NCBI RefSeq assembly: GCF_009799925.1
Contig: NZ_WELK01000004.1
Location: 124,001 to 188,000, forward strand
DNA: 64,000 nt
Source: Pseudomonas sp. R-28-1W-6
Lineage (GTDB): Bacteria; Pseudomonadota; Gammaproteobacteria; Pseudomonadales; Pseudomonadaceae
Direction of reading: 5' to 3'
The notes under the pieces are model-generated. The model made no database searches. It was given only the letters and a program-made list of their open reading frames with translations, and had not been told where the DNA came from. The position numbers and the translations under genes were made by a program. Of this stretch, positions 49,906 to 59,163 are shown piece after piece. The first letter of the stretch is position 1. The number at the start of each line of letters is the position of its first letter.

Positions 49906-51189
49906 TTACCAGATCGGCAGGGTGTAGCTGACGATCAGGCGGTTCTCGTCCAGATCGTTGCCGAAGTTGGAGCGCACGGTGGCGTTGCGCAGCTTCACGC
50001 CGAGGTTCTTCAGCGGGCCATCCTGGAACACGTAGGCGATGTCGGTGTTGCGTTCCCATTCCTCGCCTTCGGACTTGTTCGCGCCACGGTCGACGTTGTC
50101 GCCGGTGATGTAGCGGGTCATGAAGGTCAGGCCGGGGATGCCCAGCGCGGCGAAGTTGTAGTCGTAGCGTGCCTGCCAGGACTTCTCGTCCTTGAAGGCG
50201 AAGTCGCCGATCTGCACGAAGTTGACCAGGAACGCATCGGTGCCGTTGATGTAGGCGAAGCCGGTGTCGCCGCTCATCTTCTGGTAGCCCAGGCCGAAGG
50301 CGTGGCCACCCAGGCCGTAGGTGAACATGGCGCCGAAGGCGTTGTTGTCGACGTTGGTCTGGCCATCGTCGGTGGAGCGGGCGTAGCGGATGTCGCTCTT
50401 CAGGCTCTGCTTGTCGCCCAGCGGCAGCACGTGCACGGCGTTGAGGTAGTGCTGGTCGTAGAACTGGTCGAGGTTGCCGTAGTGGTAGCTGGTGGTCAGC
50501 TGGTCGTTCCACTTGTAGCTGGCACCGGCGAAGTTGAACTCGTCGCTGGTGACCCCGGAGTGCCCGGTGAAGCCGCGCGCCGCATTGCTGCTGGCGGTCA
50601 GCGACATGGCCTCGTGGTCGGAGGAGTCACGCTGGTTGACCCGGCTGAGCTGGCCGCCGTCGAAGGTCAGGCCGTCGATCTCCATGGAGTTCAGCGAGCC
50701 ACCCTGGAAGCTCTGCGGCAGCAGGCGCGAGTCGTTGGACATGACCACCGGCAGCTTGGGCATCAGGGTGCCGGCCTTGAGCACGCTCTTGGACAGGCGA
50801 AACTTCGCGGTCACGCCGAGGTCGCCGTAGTTGTCCTGGGCTTCGCCGGTATCGCGATCGAGCTGCAGCAGGCCGGTGCCGCTGGTGCCGCGGCCGGAAT
50901 CCAGCTGCAGACCGAGGGTGCCGATGGCGTCGACGCCGACCCCGACGGTGCCTTCGGTAAAGCCCGACTCGTAGCGCAGCAGGAAGCCCTGGGCCCACTC
51001 TTCGGCCTTGGAGTGGCCGTTGCTCGGGTTGCCGCCTTCCTGGCGGAAGTCGCGGTTCATATAGAAGTTGCGCATTTCCAGGCTGGCTTTGCTGTCTTCG
51101 AGAAAGGCAGCGTGGCCCAGGCCGGGCAGAGTGAGGCTGGTGCCCAGGGTGGCGAGGGCCACGGCGCGGGCGAGAAGGGTCTTGCTCAT
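49906..51189 (-). CDS. OprD-family outer membrane porin
   Basis: 427 residues. A Sec signal (about 1-28, ending GLGHAA) is followed by an 18-strand barrel typical of OprD/Occ porins: 'FLEDSKASLEMRNFYMNRDF' at the start, repeated aromatic strand ends, 'GEEWERNTDIAYVFQDGPLKNLGVKLRNATVR' and terminal aromatic residue W after 'SYTLPI'. The family takes up basic amino acids (OccD) or carboxylates (OccK); specificity is not visible here. Start ATG 51189. No adjacent catabolic gene links it to a substrate. Confidence 0.9.
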   Translation of the reverse strand: MSKTLLARAVALATLGTSLTLPGLGHAAFLEDSKASLEMRNFYMNRDFRQEGGNPSNGHSKAEEWAQGFLLRYESGFTEGTVGVGVDAIGTLGLQLDSGRGTSGTGLLQLDRDTGEAQDNYGDLGVTAKFRLSKSVLKAGTLMPKLPVVMSNDSRLLPQSFQGGSLNSMEIDGLTFDGGQLSRVNQRDSSDHEAMSLTASSNAARGFTGHSGVTSDEFNFAGASYKWNDQLTTSYHYGNLDQFYDQHYLNAVHVLPLGDKQSLKSDIRYARSTDDGQTNVDNNAFGAMFTYGLGGHAFGLGYQKMSGDTGFAYINGTDAFLVNFVQIGDFAFKDEKSWQARYDYNFAALGIPGLTFMTRYITGDNVDRGANKSEGEEWERNTDIAYVFQDGPLKNLGVKLRNATVRSNFGNDLDENRLIVSYTLPIW

Positions 51190-51294
51190 TGTTGTTGTTT
51201 CCTCGGCTGGTGGTGGCAGGGCGGATGACCACCCTGTTACAGCGAGGCGACTAAAACATTTCGTAACGGCTACGGCCTTTAGACCTTGGTCGGA

Positions 51295-52164
51295 TTACTC
51301 GACCCAGTGCGGGTAGTAGCCGAGCCGGCGCTGCACCGCCTCGTCATGGGCCGGCACCACCATCAATCCGGGCTCGCGCTGCAGCAACTGATGAACCTTG
51401 TCCAGTTGCGCGCGGGTCGCTTCGCGGTCGTTGTCGACCATGCGCCGGCTGATCCAGAACTTTTCCCGGGGCCCGGTGAAGCCCTCCAGGCGCCAGCTGG
51501 CGTCGCCGGTGAAGAAGAAGCGTCGGCCGTCGTCCAGGGTGAGGAACAGGCCGACCGAGCCCGGGGTGTGGCCGAACAGTGGAACCAGCACCAGGCTGCC
51601 GTCTCCGAACAGGTCGTGGCTCTGTTCGAAGCCCAGGAACGGCTGGTTGGCGAAGGTGAAGGGCACCCACTTGATCGGGTGCTTGAACTGGCTGGGCAGC
51701 AGCGCCGGCGGGGTGGCGATGCGGCTGAACTCGATTTCCTCGTAGGGCGCCCACACCGGCACCTCGGGAAAGTCGGCAAGCCCCGAGGCGTGGTCCCAGT
51801 GCACGTGGCTGAGGAGGATGCGGTCGACGCGGATGCCGTCGCCTTCGAGCTGGTCGCGCACCGGCTTGACCGGGCCGTAGCGCAGCAGCGGCTTGTCGTA
51901 CCAGGGCATTTCCGCCTCGAACTGCTGATCCACCTGGCGGCCCAGGGAGGTGTCGAGCAGCAGGGTGGCGGCGTGGTGTTCGATCAGCACGGCGACGTGG
52001 TTGGCGATGACCTTCTCGCTCCAGGCGCCGTCCTCGATGGTGAAGGCGTCGCGGGTTTCGGTTTCGGCGGTCTTGACCAGGGCGAAGCGCAGGCCGGCGG
52101 CCTGGCCTGGCAGGCTGAGCAGGGGCAGAAGAACACTGAGCAGAATGGCGGCGGCGCTGCGCAT
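51295..52164 (-). CDS. Exported metallo-beta-lactamase-fold hydrolase
   Basis: 289 residues. Sec signal (about 1-22, ending GQAAG), then an MBL fold with HVHWDH (about 120-125), a further metal His in GHTPGSVG, a metal Asp (FTGDASW) and His in PAHDEAV. Binding two metals in the periplasm fits a lactonase- or UlaG-like enzyme; beta-lactam or acylhomoserine lactone substrate cannot be inferred. Start ATG 52164 has AAGGAG six bases upstream. It is divergent from the TetR gene with a shared operator-like site. Confidence 0.85.
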   Translation of the reverse strand: MRSAAAILLSVLLPLLSLPGQAAGLRFALVKTAETETRDAFTIEDGAWSEKVIANHVAVLIEHHAATLLLDTSLGRQVDQQFEAEMPWYDKPLLRYGPVKPVRDQLEGDGIRVDRILLSHVHWDHASGLADFPEVPVWAPYEEIEFSRIATPPALLPSQFKHPIKWVPFTFANQPFLGFEQSHDLFGDGSLVLVPLFGHTPGSVGLFLTLDDGRRFFFTGDASWRLEGFTGPREKFWISRRMVDNDREATRAQLDKVHQLLQREPGLMVVPAHDEAVQRRLGYYPHWVE

Positions 52165-52222
52165 GACGGGCTCCTTGCGGGATGGGTGGGGGCGGTGCAT
52201 TGTCTGCAGTCTGGCCTGGATA

Positions 52223-52244
52223 ATAGGCAGACAGGTCTGTATAT
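52223..52244. promoter_or_regulatory. Operator-like palindrome between MBL and TetR genes
   Basis: ATA-GG-CAGAC-AG-GTCTG-TA-TAT has perfect CAGAC/GTCTG arms (52228-52239) and matching outer ATA/TAT, with two mismatched positions. Its size and location suit a TetR dimer. Confidence 0.6.
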
Positions 52245-52281
52245 TTCCAGCATTATCTTTTCACGCCGGAGGGAGCGCCCC

Positions 52282-52839
52282 GTGGCTTCGAGTAAACGCG
52301 AGCAACTGATCCAGACTGCGCAGGAGCTGTTCTACCGCGTGGGCTATCACGCCACCGGCATCGACCGCATCCTGGCCGAGTCCGGGGTGGCGAAGATGAC
52401 CCTGTACAAGCATTTCCGCTCGAAGGACGAGCTGATCCTGGCGGTACTGGCGGCGCGCCAGCAGGAACTGCTGGATCAGTTGCAGGCCCTGCGCCAGGCG
52501 CTGCCCCCGCGCCAGGCGCTGCTGGCCACCTTCGACGGCCTGCATGGCTTGATCCACCAGGCCGACTTCTGCGGTTGCAGCTTCATCAATGCGGCCGCCG
52601 AGTTCCAGGACCGCGAACACCCGATCCACCGCCAGGCCGCGGCGGTGAAGGCGGCCTGCGCGGCGCATTTCCTCGAACTGTTAGAGGGGCTGGGGCCGGC
52701 GCAGCCGCAATTGCTGGCTAACCAGCTGCAGTTTCTCCTCGAGGGCGCGCTGAGCATGGCGCATTTGCAGGGGCCGGCGAACCAGGCGCTGGAAGCCAGG
52801 GCGGCGGCTGAGCTGCTGCTGAACGGCGCTAGTGTGTGA
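52282..52839 (+). CDS. TetR-family transcriptional repressor
   Basis: 185 residues. The N-terminal helix-turn-helix (YRVGYHATGIDRILAESGVAKMTLYKHF, read about residues 18-45) is canonical; the C-terminal ligand domain contains CGCSFINA, as in the TetR_C_6-like group. Start GTG 52282 has GGGAG six bases upstream. It likely represses itself and the divergent MBL hydrolase through the palindrome between them. Confidence 0.88.
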   Translation: MASSKREQLIQTAQELFYRVGYHATGIDRILAESGVAKMTLYKHFRSKDELILAVLAARQQELLDQLQALRQALPPRQALLATFDGLHGLIHQADFCGCSFINAAAEFQDREHPIHRQAAAVKAACAAHFLELLEGLGPAQPQLLANQLQFLLEGALSMAHLQGPANQALEARAAAELLLNGASV

Positions 52840-52914
52840 GCTTGCCGGTGGCGCTTAGGCGTCGGGCACAGCTCTCCCCGTGGCAGCGGCTTTGGCCGCC
52901 AGCGGCCGTCGGGC

Positions 52915-54876
52915 TCAATCCAGCCCGCTGAGCAGCTTGGCCTCGCCGGCCTCGACCGCCTGCAGCTGGCCGGAGAGCAGCACGGCATCGCCTTCCTGCA
53001 ATTGCGGGTTGCTCTCCAGCGCCAGACTGGTGCCGTCGCGGCGCACCGCCTGCACTTCCAGGCTGAGGTCTTCCAGCATCAGGCTGTTCAGGCGCTGGCC
53101 ACAGGCGTAGGCCTCGGGCGGCAGGTTCACCGCATGCAGGAGCACGCGCGGCTGGCCCTGGGCATCCAGCAGATTGCTCTGGGCGCCATGGTAGAAGCCA
53201 TGCAGCAGGCGGTAGCGGCTGCGGCGCACCTCGTCCATGTGCAGGTGCACCCGGCGCTCGCTCACGCCCAGCAGGATCAGGGCATGGGAGGCCAGCATCA
53301 GGCTCGATTCCAGCACTTCCGGCACCACCTCGGTGGCGCCGGCGGCCTGCAGCGCGGCCAGGCGGCTGTCGTCGCGGGTGCGTACCAGGATCGGCAGCTC
53401 GGCGCATTGCAGGCGTACCTGCTCGACGATCGCCAGGGCCGCATCGGCCTTGTCCACCGCCACCACCAGCAGGCGGGCGCGGGCGACACCGACGGCTTCC
53501 AGCAGGTCGCGCCGCCGCGAGTCGCCGTAGTGCACGTTTTCCTCGCCGGCATTGGCTTCCTCGACCCGCACCGGGTCGTCGTCCAGGGCGATGAAGGGCA
53601 GCTGTTCGCGCTGCAGCAGGCGCGCGATCGACTGGCCGACCCGGCCGTAGCCGCAGATCACCACATGGCCGCTGAGTTGCGCGCCGCTGCTGGCGACCTC
53701 GTCCAGGCTGCTCTGCTGGCCCGGCCCGCGGCGCAGGCGCTGGGCCAGCCAGGGCGCGCCGCGCATCAGGGGCGGGGTCAGGGCCATGGAACAGAACGCC
53801 GCGGTCAGCAGCAGGCTGCCCAGTTGGCCGTCGAGCAGCTTGACCTGGCTCATCAGGGTGACCAGGGCGAAGAAGAACTCCCCGGCCTGGGCCAGTGCCA
53901 GGCCGCTGCGCCAGGCCGTTTCGCCACTGTCGCCGCGCAGCTTCACCAGGAAGGCCACCGACAGCCCCTTGAGGCCCAGCAGCAGGGCGGTGGCGCCGAG
54001 AATGGTCCAGCCGTGGTCGTTGAACAGGCGCAGATCGATCAGCATGCCGACGCTGACGAAGAACAGGCCGAGGAGAATGTCGCGAAACGGCCGGATATCG
54101 GCTTCGATCTGGTGGCGATAGTGGCTCTCGCCCAGGAGCATGCCGGCGAGGAACGCGCCAAGGGCCATGGACAGGCCGAGCAGGTGGGTCAGCCAGGCCG
54201 TCAGCAGGACGATGACCAGCGCTAGCATGACGAACAGCTCCGGCGAGTGCGACTCGGCGACTTCGCGGAACAGGCGCGGCAGCAGCCAGCGGCTGGCCAG
54301 CAGCAGGCCGAAGAAGAGCACCAGGGTCTTGCCCAGGGTTTGCGGCAGGGCCCAGTACCAGGGCTCGTCGCCGCCGCCGGCAATGGTCGGGATCAGGGTC
54401 AGCAGGAGCACGGCAACCAGGTCCTGGAAGATCAGCACGCCAATGGCGTTCTGCCCGTGGGCGCTGAACACCTCGCCCAGGCTGCTCAGCTCCTTGCCGA
54501 CGATCGCCGTGGACGACAAGGCCAGGCCGATGCCCAGCAGGATGGCGCTGGCCGGCGGCAGGCCGAACAGGTACAGGGTGCCACCCAGCAGGCCGCCGCA
54601 GAGTGCCACCTGGGCGCCGCCGAGGCCGAACACGGTACGGCGCAGGGCGAGCATGCGCGGCAGGGAGAATTCCAGGCCGAGGGTGAACAGCAGAAACACC
54701 ACGCCGAGTTCGGCCAGGTGCGGCAGGGCCTCGGACGAGCCGATCCAGTTCAGGGCGCTGGGACCCACCATCAGGCCGACGCAGAGGTAGCCCAGTACCG
54801 GTGGCAGGCGCAGGCGACGGAACAGGGCGATGACCACGAGCGAGCTGGCGAGAATGATCAGCAGGTCGGTGAACAA
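52915..54876 (-). CDS. CPA2 cation:proton antiporter (KefB/KefC-like) with TrkA domains
   Basis: 653 residues. About twelve membrane helices (1-385) with the CPA2 core (GIGLALSSTAIVGK, 'FQDLVAVLLL' and 'GAFLAGMLLGES'), followed by an RCK/TrkA-N domain (VICGYGRVGQSIARLL, about 410) and a TrkA-C domain at the end. It should exchange K+ or Na+ for H+ under control of a nucleotide or glutathione-type ligand. The start is TTG 54876: AAGGAG lies seven bases upstream and no ATG exists in frame near it; the overlapping ATG at 54884 is in another frame. No KefF/KefG ancillary gene is adjacent. Confidence 0.88.
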   Translation of the reverse strand: MFTDLLIILASSLVVIALFRRLRLPPVLGYLCVGLMVGPSALNWIGSSEALPHLAELGVVFLLFTLGLEFSLPRMLALRRTVFGLGGAQVALCGGLLGGTLYLFGLPPASAILLGIGLALSSTAIVGKELSSLGEVFSAHGQNAIGVLIFQDLVAVLLLTLIPTIAGGGDEPWYWALPQTLGKTLVLFFGLLLASRWLLPRLFREVAESHSPELFVMLALVIVLLTAWLTHLLGLSMALGAFLAGMLLGESHYRHQIEADIRPFRDILLGLFFVSVGMLIDLRLFNDHGWTILGATALLLGLKGLSVAFLVKLRGDSGETAWRSGLALAQAGEFFFALVTLMSQVKLLDGQLGSLLLTAAFCSMALTPPLMRGAPWLAQRLRRGPGQQSSLDEVASSGAQLSGHVVICGYGRVGQSIARLLQREQLPFIALDDDPVRVEEANAGEENVHYGDSRRRDLLEAVGVARARLLVVAVDKADAALAIVEQVRLQCAELPILVRTRDDSRLAALQAAGATEVVPEVLESSLMLASHALILLGVSERRVHLHMDEVRRSRYRLLHGFYHGAQSNLLDAQGQPRVLLHAVNLPPEAYACGQRLNSLMLEDLSLEVQAVRRDGTSLALESNPQLQEGDAVLLSGQLQAVEAGEAKLLSGLD

Positions 54877-55047
54877 GACATTTCTCCTTATGACTGCGCG
54901 CGAGCATGCCCAAGCCGCCGGCTGGCGTCCATGCGCAATGCGTGCCGGCTTGATCCAGGGCAACGGCTTGGCCGTTGGTCGCCCGGCTTTCAAGTTTTTT
55001 CCGGCGCGGCCGCCAACCCCATAGATGTCCTGCCCTGGTATACCGCC

Positions 55048-56184
55048 ATGAACCCTCTGGCTTCCCTGTCACCCTCGCTGTCCCGTACTGCGCCGCCGAG
55101 CAACCTGGCCGGCCCGCGCGCATCTGCCGATGCCCAGCAGGCCCTGGCCAATCGCCTGGCCGAACGCCTGGGGCTGGAACCGGGGGCGCTGCAAGGGGCG
55201 CGCGAAGCGTTCAGTCCGGACAAGGTGGCCGAGCGCGTCCTCGGTTTCATCGAGCGGCGCCTGCAGGGCGAAGCGGCCGCCGGGGCGGCCCCGGAAAAGC
55301 TGCAGGACCTGCTCGACCAGGCCCGCGAGGGCGTGGAGAAGGGCTTCGCCGAGGCGCGCAAGATCCTCGATGGCCTGGGCCTGCTGCAAGGCAAGGTGGC
55401 CGAGGATATCGACAGCACCTACGACAAGATCCAGAGCGGCCTGAGCGGCTTGCAGGGTGGCCTGGTGCCCGAGGCTCCGGCCACCGGCTCGGCTGCCGTG
55501 GCCGCCTACAGCGAGCGGTTTTCCGCCCAGGCGGAAACCTTCGAGATGCAGGTCACCACCCGCGACGGCGATCGCCTGCGCATCTCCATCGCCCAGGCCT
55601 CGGCCAGCTGGTCGCAGGCCGGCGTGGCGGCGGCCAGCAACGGCAGCGGCTCGGCGCTGGTCGCCAGCAGCCAGTCCGGCAGCCTGCAGATCGGGGCCTG
55701 GCAGGTGGCGGTGGCCGGCGAGCTGGACGAGGAGGAACGGGCGGCGCTGGAGGATCTGTTCGGCCAGGTGCAGGAGCTGTCCAGCGCCTTCTATGCCGGC
55801 GACCTGGGTGGCGCCTTCGAGCGCGCCATGCAGCTGGACATGGACGGTTCGCAGCTGGCCTCGATGTCGCTGCGCCTGACCCAGACCAGCGTGCGCCAGG
55901 CCACCGATGCCTACGGCGCGGTGGCGGAGCAGGGTGGCCAGGCGGCTAGCGCGGTCAATCAGACGCTGGCCGACTATGCCCAGGGGTTGCTCGAGGCGCT
56001 GCGCAGCGCCGATCGGCTGGCAAACGATGCCAGGGGTACCCTCGAGCAGCTGCTGCAGGGCGGCTTCAGCCTCGACGAGCGTTTCGACGAGTCCCTGCTG
56101 GGCAAGGCCCAGGCACTCAATGCCCGCCTGCTCGACGGCCTGCAAGGCCTGCTGGCCCCGGCTGCGGATCCGCAAGCCAGCTGA
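55048..56184 (+). CDS. DUF5610 domain protein
   Basis: 378 residues, no signal peptide, rich in Ala/Gly/Leu and helical. The DUF5610 domain (about 20-140) begins with a repeated LAERLGLEPGAL motif and includes 'SPDKVAERVLGFIERRL'. The remaining helical part has heptad-like leucines. Function is unknown; in Pseudomonas such proteins are occasionally near flagellar or surface genes, and the flagellar cluster starts 400 bases downstream, but the link is only positional. Start ATG 55048. Confidence 0.75.
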   Translation: MNPLASLSPSLSRTAPPSNLAGPRASADAQQALANRLAERLGLEPGALQGAREAFSPDKVAERVLGFIERRLQGEAAAGAAPEKLQDLLDQAREGVEKGFAEARKILDGLGLLQGKVAEDIDSTYDKIQSGLSGLQGGLVPEAPATGSAAVAAYSERFSAQAETFEMQVTTRDGDRLRISIAQASASWSQAGVAAASNGSGSALVASSQSGSLQIGAWQVAVAGELDEEERAALEDLFGQVQELSSAFYAGDLGGAFERAMQLDMDGSQLASMSLRLTQTSVRQATDAYGAVAEQGGQAASAVNQTLADYAQGLLEALRSADRLANDARGTLEQLLQGGFSLDERFDESLLGKAQALNARLLDGLQGLLAPAADPQAS

Positions 56185-56221
56185 AAGGCGGTGTAAACTG
56201 CCTTTCTGAATCCAGCCAGAG

Positions 56222-56467
56222 ATGCTTGCCATGCTTCCCGAATGCCAACTGCTCGGCACCCTCGGCTGCCACCTCTGCGAGGTGGCGGAGGGGCTGCTGA
56301 TGCCTTTCGTCGAGCACGGCTTGCTGGTCGAGCTGGTCGATATCGCCGAGCGCGAGGAGTGGGTCGAGGCCTATGGTCTACGCATTCCGGTGTTGCGCCG
56401 TTGCGACAATGGCGCCGAGCTGGATTGGCCGTTCGGGCCCGAGCAGGTGGCGCATTTCCTGCGCTAG
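56222..56467 (+). CDS. Glutaredoxin-like protein (DUF836)
   Basis: 81 residues. A thioredoxin-fold small protein with the active-site pair CHLC near residue 16-19 in GTLGCHLCEVAEG, then 'LRIPVLRRCDNGAELDWPF', matching PF05768. It may reduce a partner disulfide or be a bound glutathione carrier; no partner is visible. ATG 56222 or ATG 56231 could be the start; neither has a strong site. It is convergent with flgZ. Confidence 0.75.
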   Translation: MLAMLPECQLLGTLGCHLCEVAEGLLMPFVEHGLLVELVDIAEREEWVEAYGLRIPVLRRCDNGAELDWPFGPEQVAHFLR

Positions 56468-56578
56468 GCCTGTGGGGCGCGGCGCGCTTGATATTTCAAG
56501 CGGGCGCTGCCTGCTGCGCCAGCCATCCACCAACCGCAAAGCGGCTGGCCCGTTGCCTGGTCACCCTGGCGGGCGGCG

Positions 56579-57352
56579 CTAGTCGTCGCTGCGCCGGGCT
56601 TCGCGTTGCAGCTGGTAGACGAAGCGTTCTACCTGGCGTTGTTCCAGGCCGCTCATGCGGTAGAAACGCATGCCGAGGAAGCTCGCCGCGGTCTTTTCCT
56701 CGTAATAGAGGTGGCGCAGTTCGGCTGAGGTGGTCATCGCGCCGAATGGCAGCTGCAGGCGCAGGCCTTCGTAGACCTGGCCGGGCTGCAGGCGGGCGGT
56801 GACGTCGCCCGGAATGCGCAGCTTGCAGCCGGTTGCCGAGATATCCAGCATCTGCCCTTTCAGTGCGGGGCTCAGCTTGCTGCCGGACAGTTCGATGCCG
56901 ATCAGTTGGGCCAGCTGCAGCTGGGCGCGAAAGGCATTGCGCCGCTGGTGGTAGAGGACCTGCTCGGGCAGGTGGCTCCAGTAGCAGCGCGCGCCTTGCA
57001 GTTCGCCGATCTGGATCGGGTCCTCGCACTCCCAGGCAATGCGCACCCCTTCATGGAAGGCTTCGACCCGGAAGGGTTCGCCGGCCTTGAGGAAGCGCTC
57101 GCCATCGTTGGGGATCAGCTCATCGAAGGCCAGCACGCTGCGCTCGCGATTGACCTCGACCAGGTAGCTCTGAAAACGCTGGCTGCGCTCCTTGAACGTG
57201 ATGATCAGCGGATCGTGGTTTTGCTGCAGTTGGCGCAGGTTGGCGAACACTTCCAGCGGTGCGGTGAGCACCTTGGGCGGTTGCGGGCCACCTTCGTCGG
57301 TGAATGGGTTGGACACGGTCCAGGAATCTCCAGGCACAAGGTCTTGCGGCAT
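56579..57352 (-). CDS. flgZ: Flagellar brake protein, YcgR/PilZ
   Basis: 257 residues. The N-terminal YcgR domain (about 20-120) precedes a PilZ domain (about 125-245) with the c-di-GMP site RxxxR (RNAFR, about 137-141) and DxSxxG (DISATG, about 170). It binds c-di-GMP and slows motor rotation through the stator/switch. It is the third gene after flgM and flgN on this strand, as in other Pseudomonas, and shares the window with three c-di-GMP synthases. Confidence 0.93.
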   Translation of the reverse strand: MPQDLVPGDSWTVSNPFTDEGGPQPPKVLTAPLEVFANLRQLQQNHDPLIITFKERSQRFQSYLVEVNRERSVLAFDELIPNDGERFLKAGEPFRVEAFHEGVRIAWECEDPIQIGELQGARCYWSHLPEQVLYHQRRNAFRAQLQLAQLIGIELSGSKLSPALKGQMLDISATGCKLRIPGDVTARLQPGQVYEGLRLQLPFGAMTTSAELRHLYYEEKTAASFLGMRFYRMSGLEQRQVERFVYQLQREARRSDD

Positions 57353-57402
57353 TAGGATACTGGCAGATGGCCTGTATGTCCTGCCGTGCTGAATCGTTGG
57401 CT

Positions 57403-57870
57403 TCAGGCTTGGCTGAGCGGGCGCTGCTGGGCGATTCTAGCGGCCCCGCCACGGCTGTCATAGAGCCCCGGGGTTTCGCCGCCGCGCAGAATGCCCAGTA
57501 CGCTGGTCAGCGAGGCCTGGTTGGCGCGGATCACCCGGCCATTGCGCAGGTTGGCGGCGCGGCAACTGGCGAGCAGTTCGCTCAGTTCGTCGCTGCGCGC
57601 CAGCAGGGTTTCGCCGTCGGCCAGGCGCGCGGCCAGGGTTTGCAGGCCGGCGCGGTCGTTGCTCAGTTGCTGTTCGGCGAGCAGGCGGCTGCGTGCGCTG
57701 CCGTGCTGGTCGAGCAGGCTGAGCAGGGGCAGTTTCTGCGCCAGGATATCCTGCAGGCGCGGCAGGTCGCGTTGGCCCAGGGCCTGGTATTCGGCGTCGA
57801 TCAGCTCAAGCAACTGCTGGGCGGTGCCGATATCTTCGCTGACGAGTTGAAGCAGATTGGTGTCGTGCAT
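57403..57870 (-). CDS. flgN: Flagellar hook-filament junction chaperone FlgN
   Basis: 155 residues, helical, no signal. Matches FlgN by '[21 protein letters not shown]' and the C-terminal amphipathic stretch '[19 protein letters not shown]', which binds FlgK/FlgL. It lies 49 bases downstream of flgM, probably in one transcript with it, and 50 bases upstream of flgZ. Confidence 0.9.
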   Translation of the reverse strand: MHDTNLLQLVSEDIGTAQQLLELIDAEYQALGQRDLPRLQDILAQKLPLLSLLDQHGSARSRLLAEQQLSNDRAGLQTLAARLADGETLLARSDELSELLASCRAANLRNGRVIRANQASLTSVLGILRGGETPGLYDSRGGAARIAQQRPLSQA

Positions 57871-57919
57871 CGCTGGCTCTGGGGATTGGGCGTCCAGTCA
57901 CCCCAGCGCAGCCCTGAGA

Positions 57920-58261
57920 CTAGCGCTGGGATTCGAAGTCGAGCAGTTTGCCGGCAACGCGCTGGCTGTCGACCTGGTAGCTGCCGTCGGCAATCGCCTG
58001 CTTGAGCTTGGCTACGCGTTCTTTGTCCACGGTGGGCAGGTCGCGCAGTTTGTCGGCGACTTTCTGTAGTTGCTGCGCTTCACGGCTCAGCTGCACGGAT
58101 TCGCCGCTCTTGGCCGCACTGGCTTGTTGCTCGGCACTCGGCTGAGCCGCAGGCGGATTGCTGCTGACGGCTTCGTTGCGGCCGCTGGACTGGGTGCTGC
58201 CGGCCCGCCCCGAATTGGCAGGATTGGCGGCGCTGTTCAGCCGGTTGAAGTCGATGACCAT
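57920..58261 (-). CDS. flgM: Anti-sigma-28 factor FlgM
   Basis: 113 residues. MVIDFNRLN opens it; the disordered N-terminal half is rich in Ala/Gln/Ser, and the C-terminal half carries the FliA-binding helices ([17 protein letters not shown], then '[17 protein letters not shown]'). It holds FliA until hook completion. A FliA promoter lies about 40 bases upstream, consistent with a class IV gene that feeds back on itself. Confidence 0.95.
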   Translation of the reverse strand: MVIDFNRLNSAANPANSGRAGSTQSSGRNEAVSSNPPAAQPSAEQQASAAKSGESVQLSREAQQLQKVADKLRDLPTVDKERVAKLKQAIADGSYQVDSQRVAGKLLDFESQR

Positions 58262-58299
58262 GGTTCTAACCTCGGACGGTATCTGGACGCTTACAAAGC

Positions 58300-58326
58300 T
58301 TTTCGGCCGGATTCGTCAAAACTTTA
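58300..58326 (-). promoter_or_regulatory. FliA (sigma-28) promoter of flgMN
   Basis: On the minus strand TAAAG (58326-58322), 14 bases, GCCGAAAA (58307-58300): a near-consensus FliA promoter, about 40 bases before the flgM start. Confidence 0.8.
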
Positions 58327-58394
58327 GGGCGCACAAGTGTGCGTTGTTTAACAGTGTAGGAAATCGTCAGCTCATTGCGCTACAAGAATCATGC

Positions 58395-59153
58395 CTACAT
58401 CTCGACCTCGACCTGCCCCGGGCCGACCACCCGGGCGCGGATCACCCGCTGCGAGCGCAGGTTGCGCACGCTGATCTGCTGCCCGAGAACCCCGTCGGAC
58501 AAGGCCTCGCCGGGCATCCGCACATTGATGGCGCCGCTGCGGGCGCTGATCACCACCTGGTCGCCGCGGTGTATCGACTCGGCCAGTTGCAGGCTTGACG
58601 GAGTCAGGATCTGGTCGGTTTGCAGGGGGCGCGTCAGTTTTTTGCCGATGGCCTGCTCGGCGCTGGTCAGGTAGCCGCGGCTCAGCGGGCCGACATCCTG
58701 CTCCACCAGGGCGACGTCGGCCGGCCCCAGAACCGCCTCGCGCTTGAGTGGGCGGGTGACCACGACGACTTCGCGAAACAGGCGGACCTGGGCCGGCACG
58801 AATACCGTCCAGGGCGTGCTGCCTGCGCAACTGACCCGTACCGTCACCCGGCCGACCGGCTGGGCGGGGCTTTCCAGCGCCTGGTTCAGGTCGCTGTCGC
58901 AGGCGGCCAGGCGCAGGCGCGGGTCGAGCGGGTTCACGCGGATCTCGTAGCGCGCCTGGATCTCGCTGCGCTGCAAATAGTCTTCCACGGTGAACTCAAG
59001 AAAGCCTTCGGTGGCGCCGATAAGCTCTTCGGGCAAGGTTGTCGCTGCGGCATGCAGCGAGCTGTAGCCGGCTAGGCATAAAGCAGGTAAAACACCAGCC
59101 AGTTTGCGGCGTTTTGCCATCAGGTGTCGGAAAAGCGTCGTTATTGCGTTCAT
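58395..59153 (-). CDS. flgA: Flagellar basal-body P-ring assembly chaperone FlgA
   Basis: 252 residues. A signal peptide (about 1-35) then a SAF domain at the C-terminus with 'VLGPADVALVEQDVG', 'RGYLTSAEQAIGKKLTRPL' and 'GDQVVISARSGAINVR'. It acts in the periplasm to assist FlgI. Start ATG 59153 is the longest; ATG 59120 (MAKRRKLAGVLPAL) gives a cleaner signal peptide. The putative RpoN promoter at 59164-59181 lies so close that it favours the later start. Confidence 0.92.
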   Translation of the reverse strand: MNAITTLFRHLMAKRRKLAGVLPALCLAGYSSLHAAATTLPEELIGATEGFLEFTVEDYLQRSEIQARYEIRVNPLDPRLRLAACDSDLNQALESPAQPVGRVTVRVSCAGSTPWTVFVPAQVRLFREVVVVTRPLKREAVLGPADVALVEQDVGPLSRGYLTSAEQAIGKKLTRPLQTDQILTPSSLQLAESIHRGDQVVISARSGAINVRMPGEALSDGVLGQQISVRNLRSQRVIRARVVGPGQVEVEM

Positions 59154-59163
59154 GCTCTGTGCA

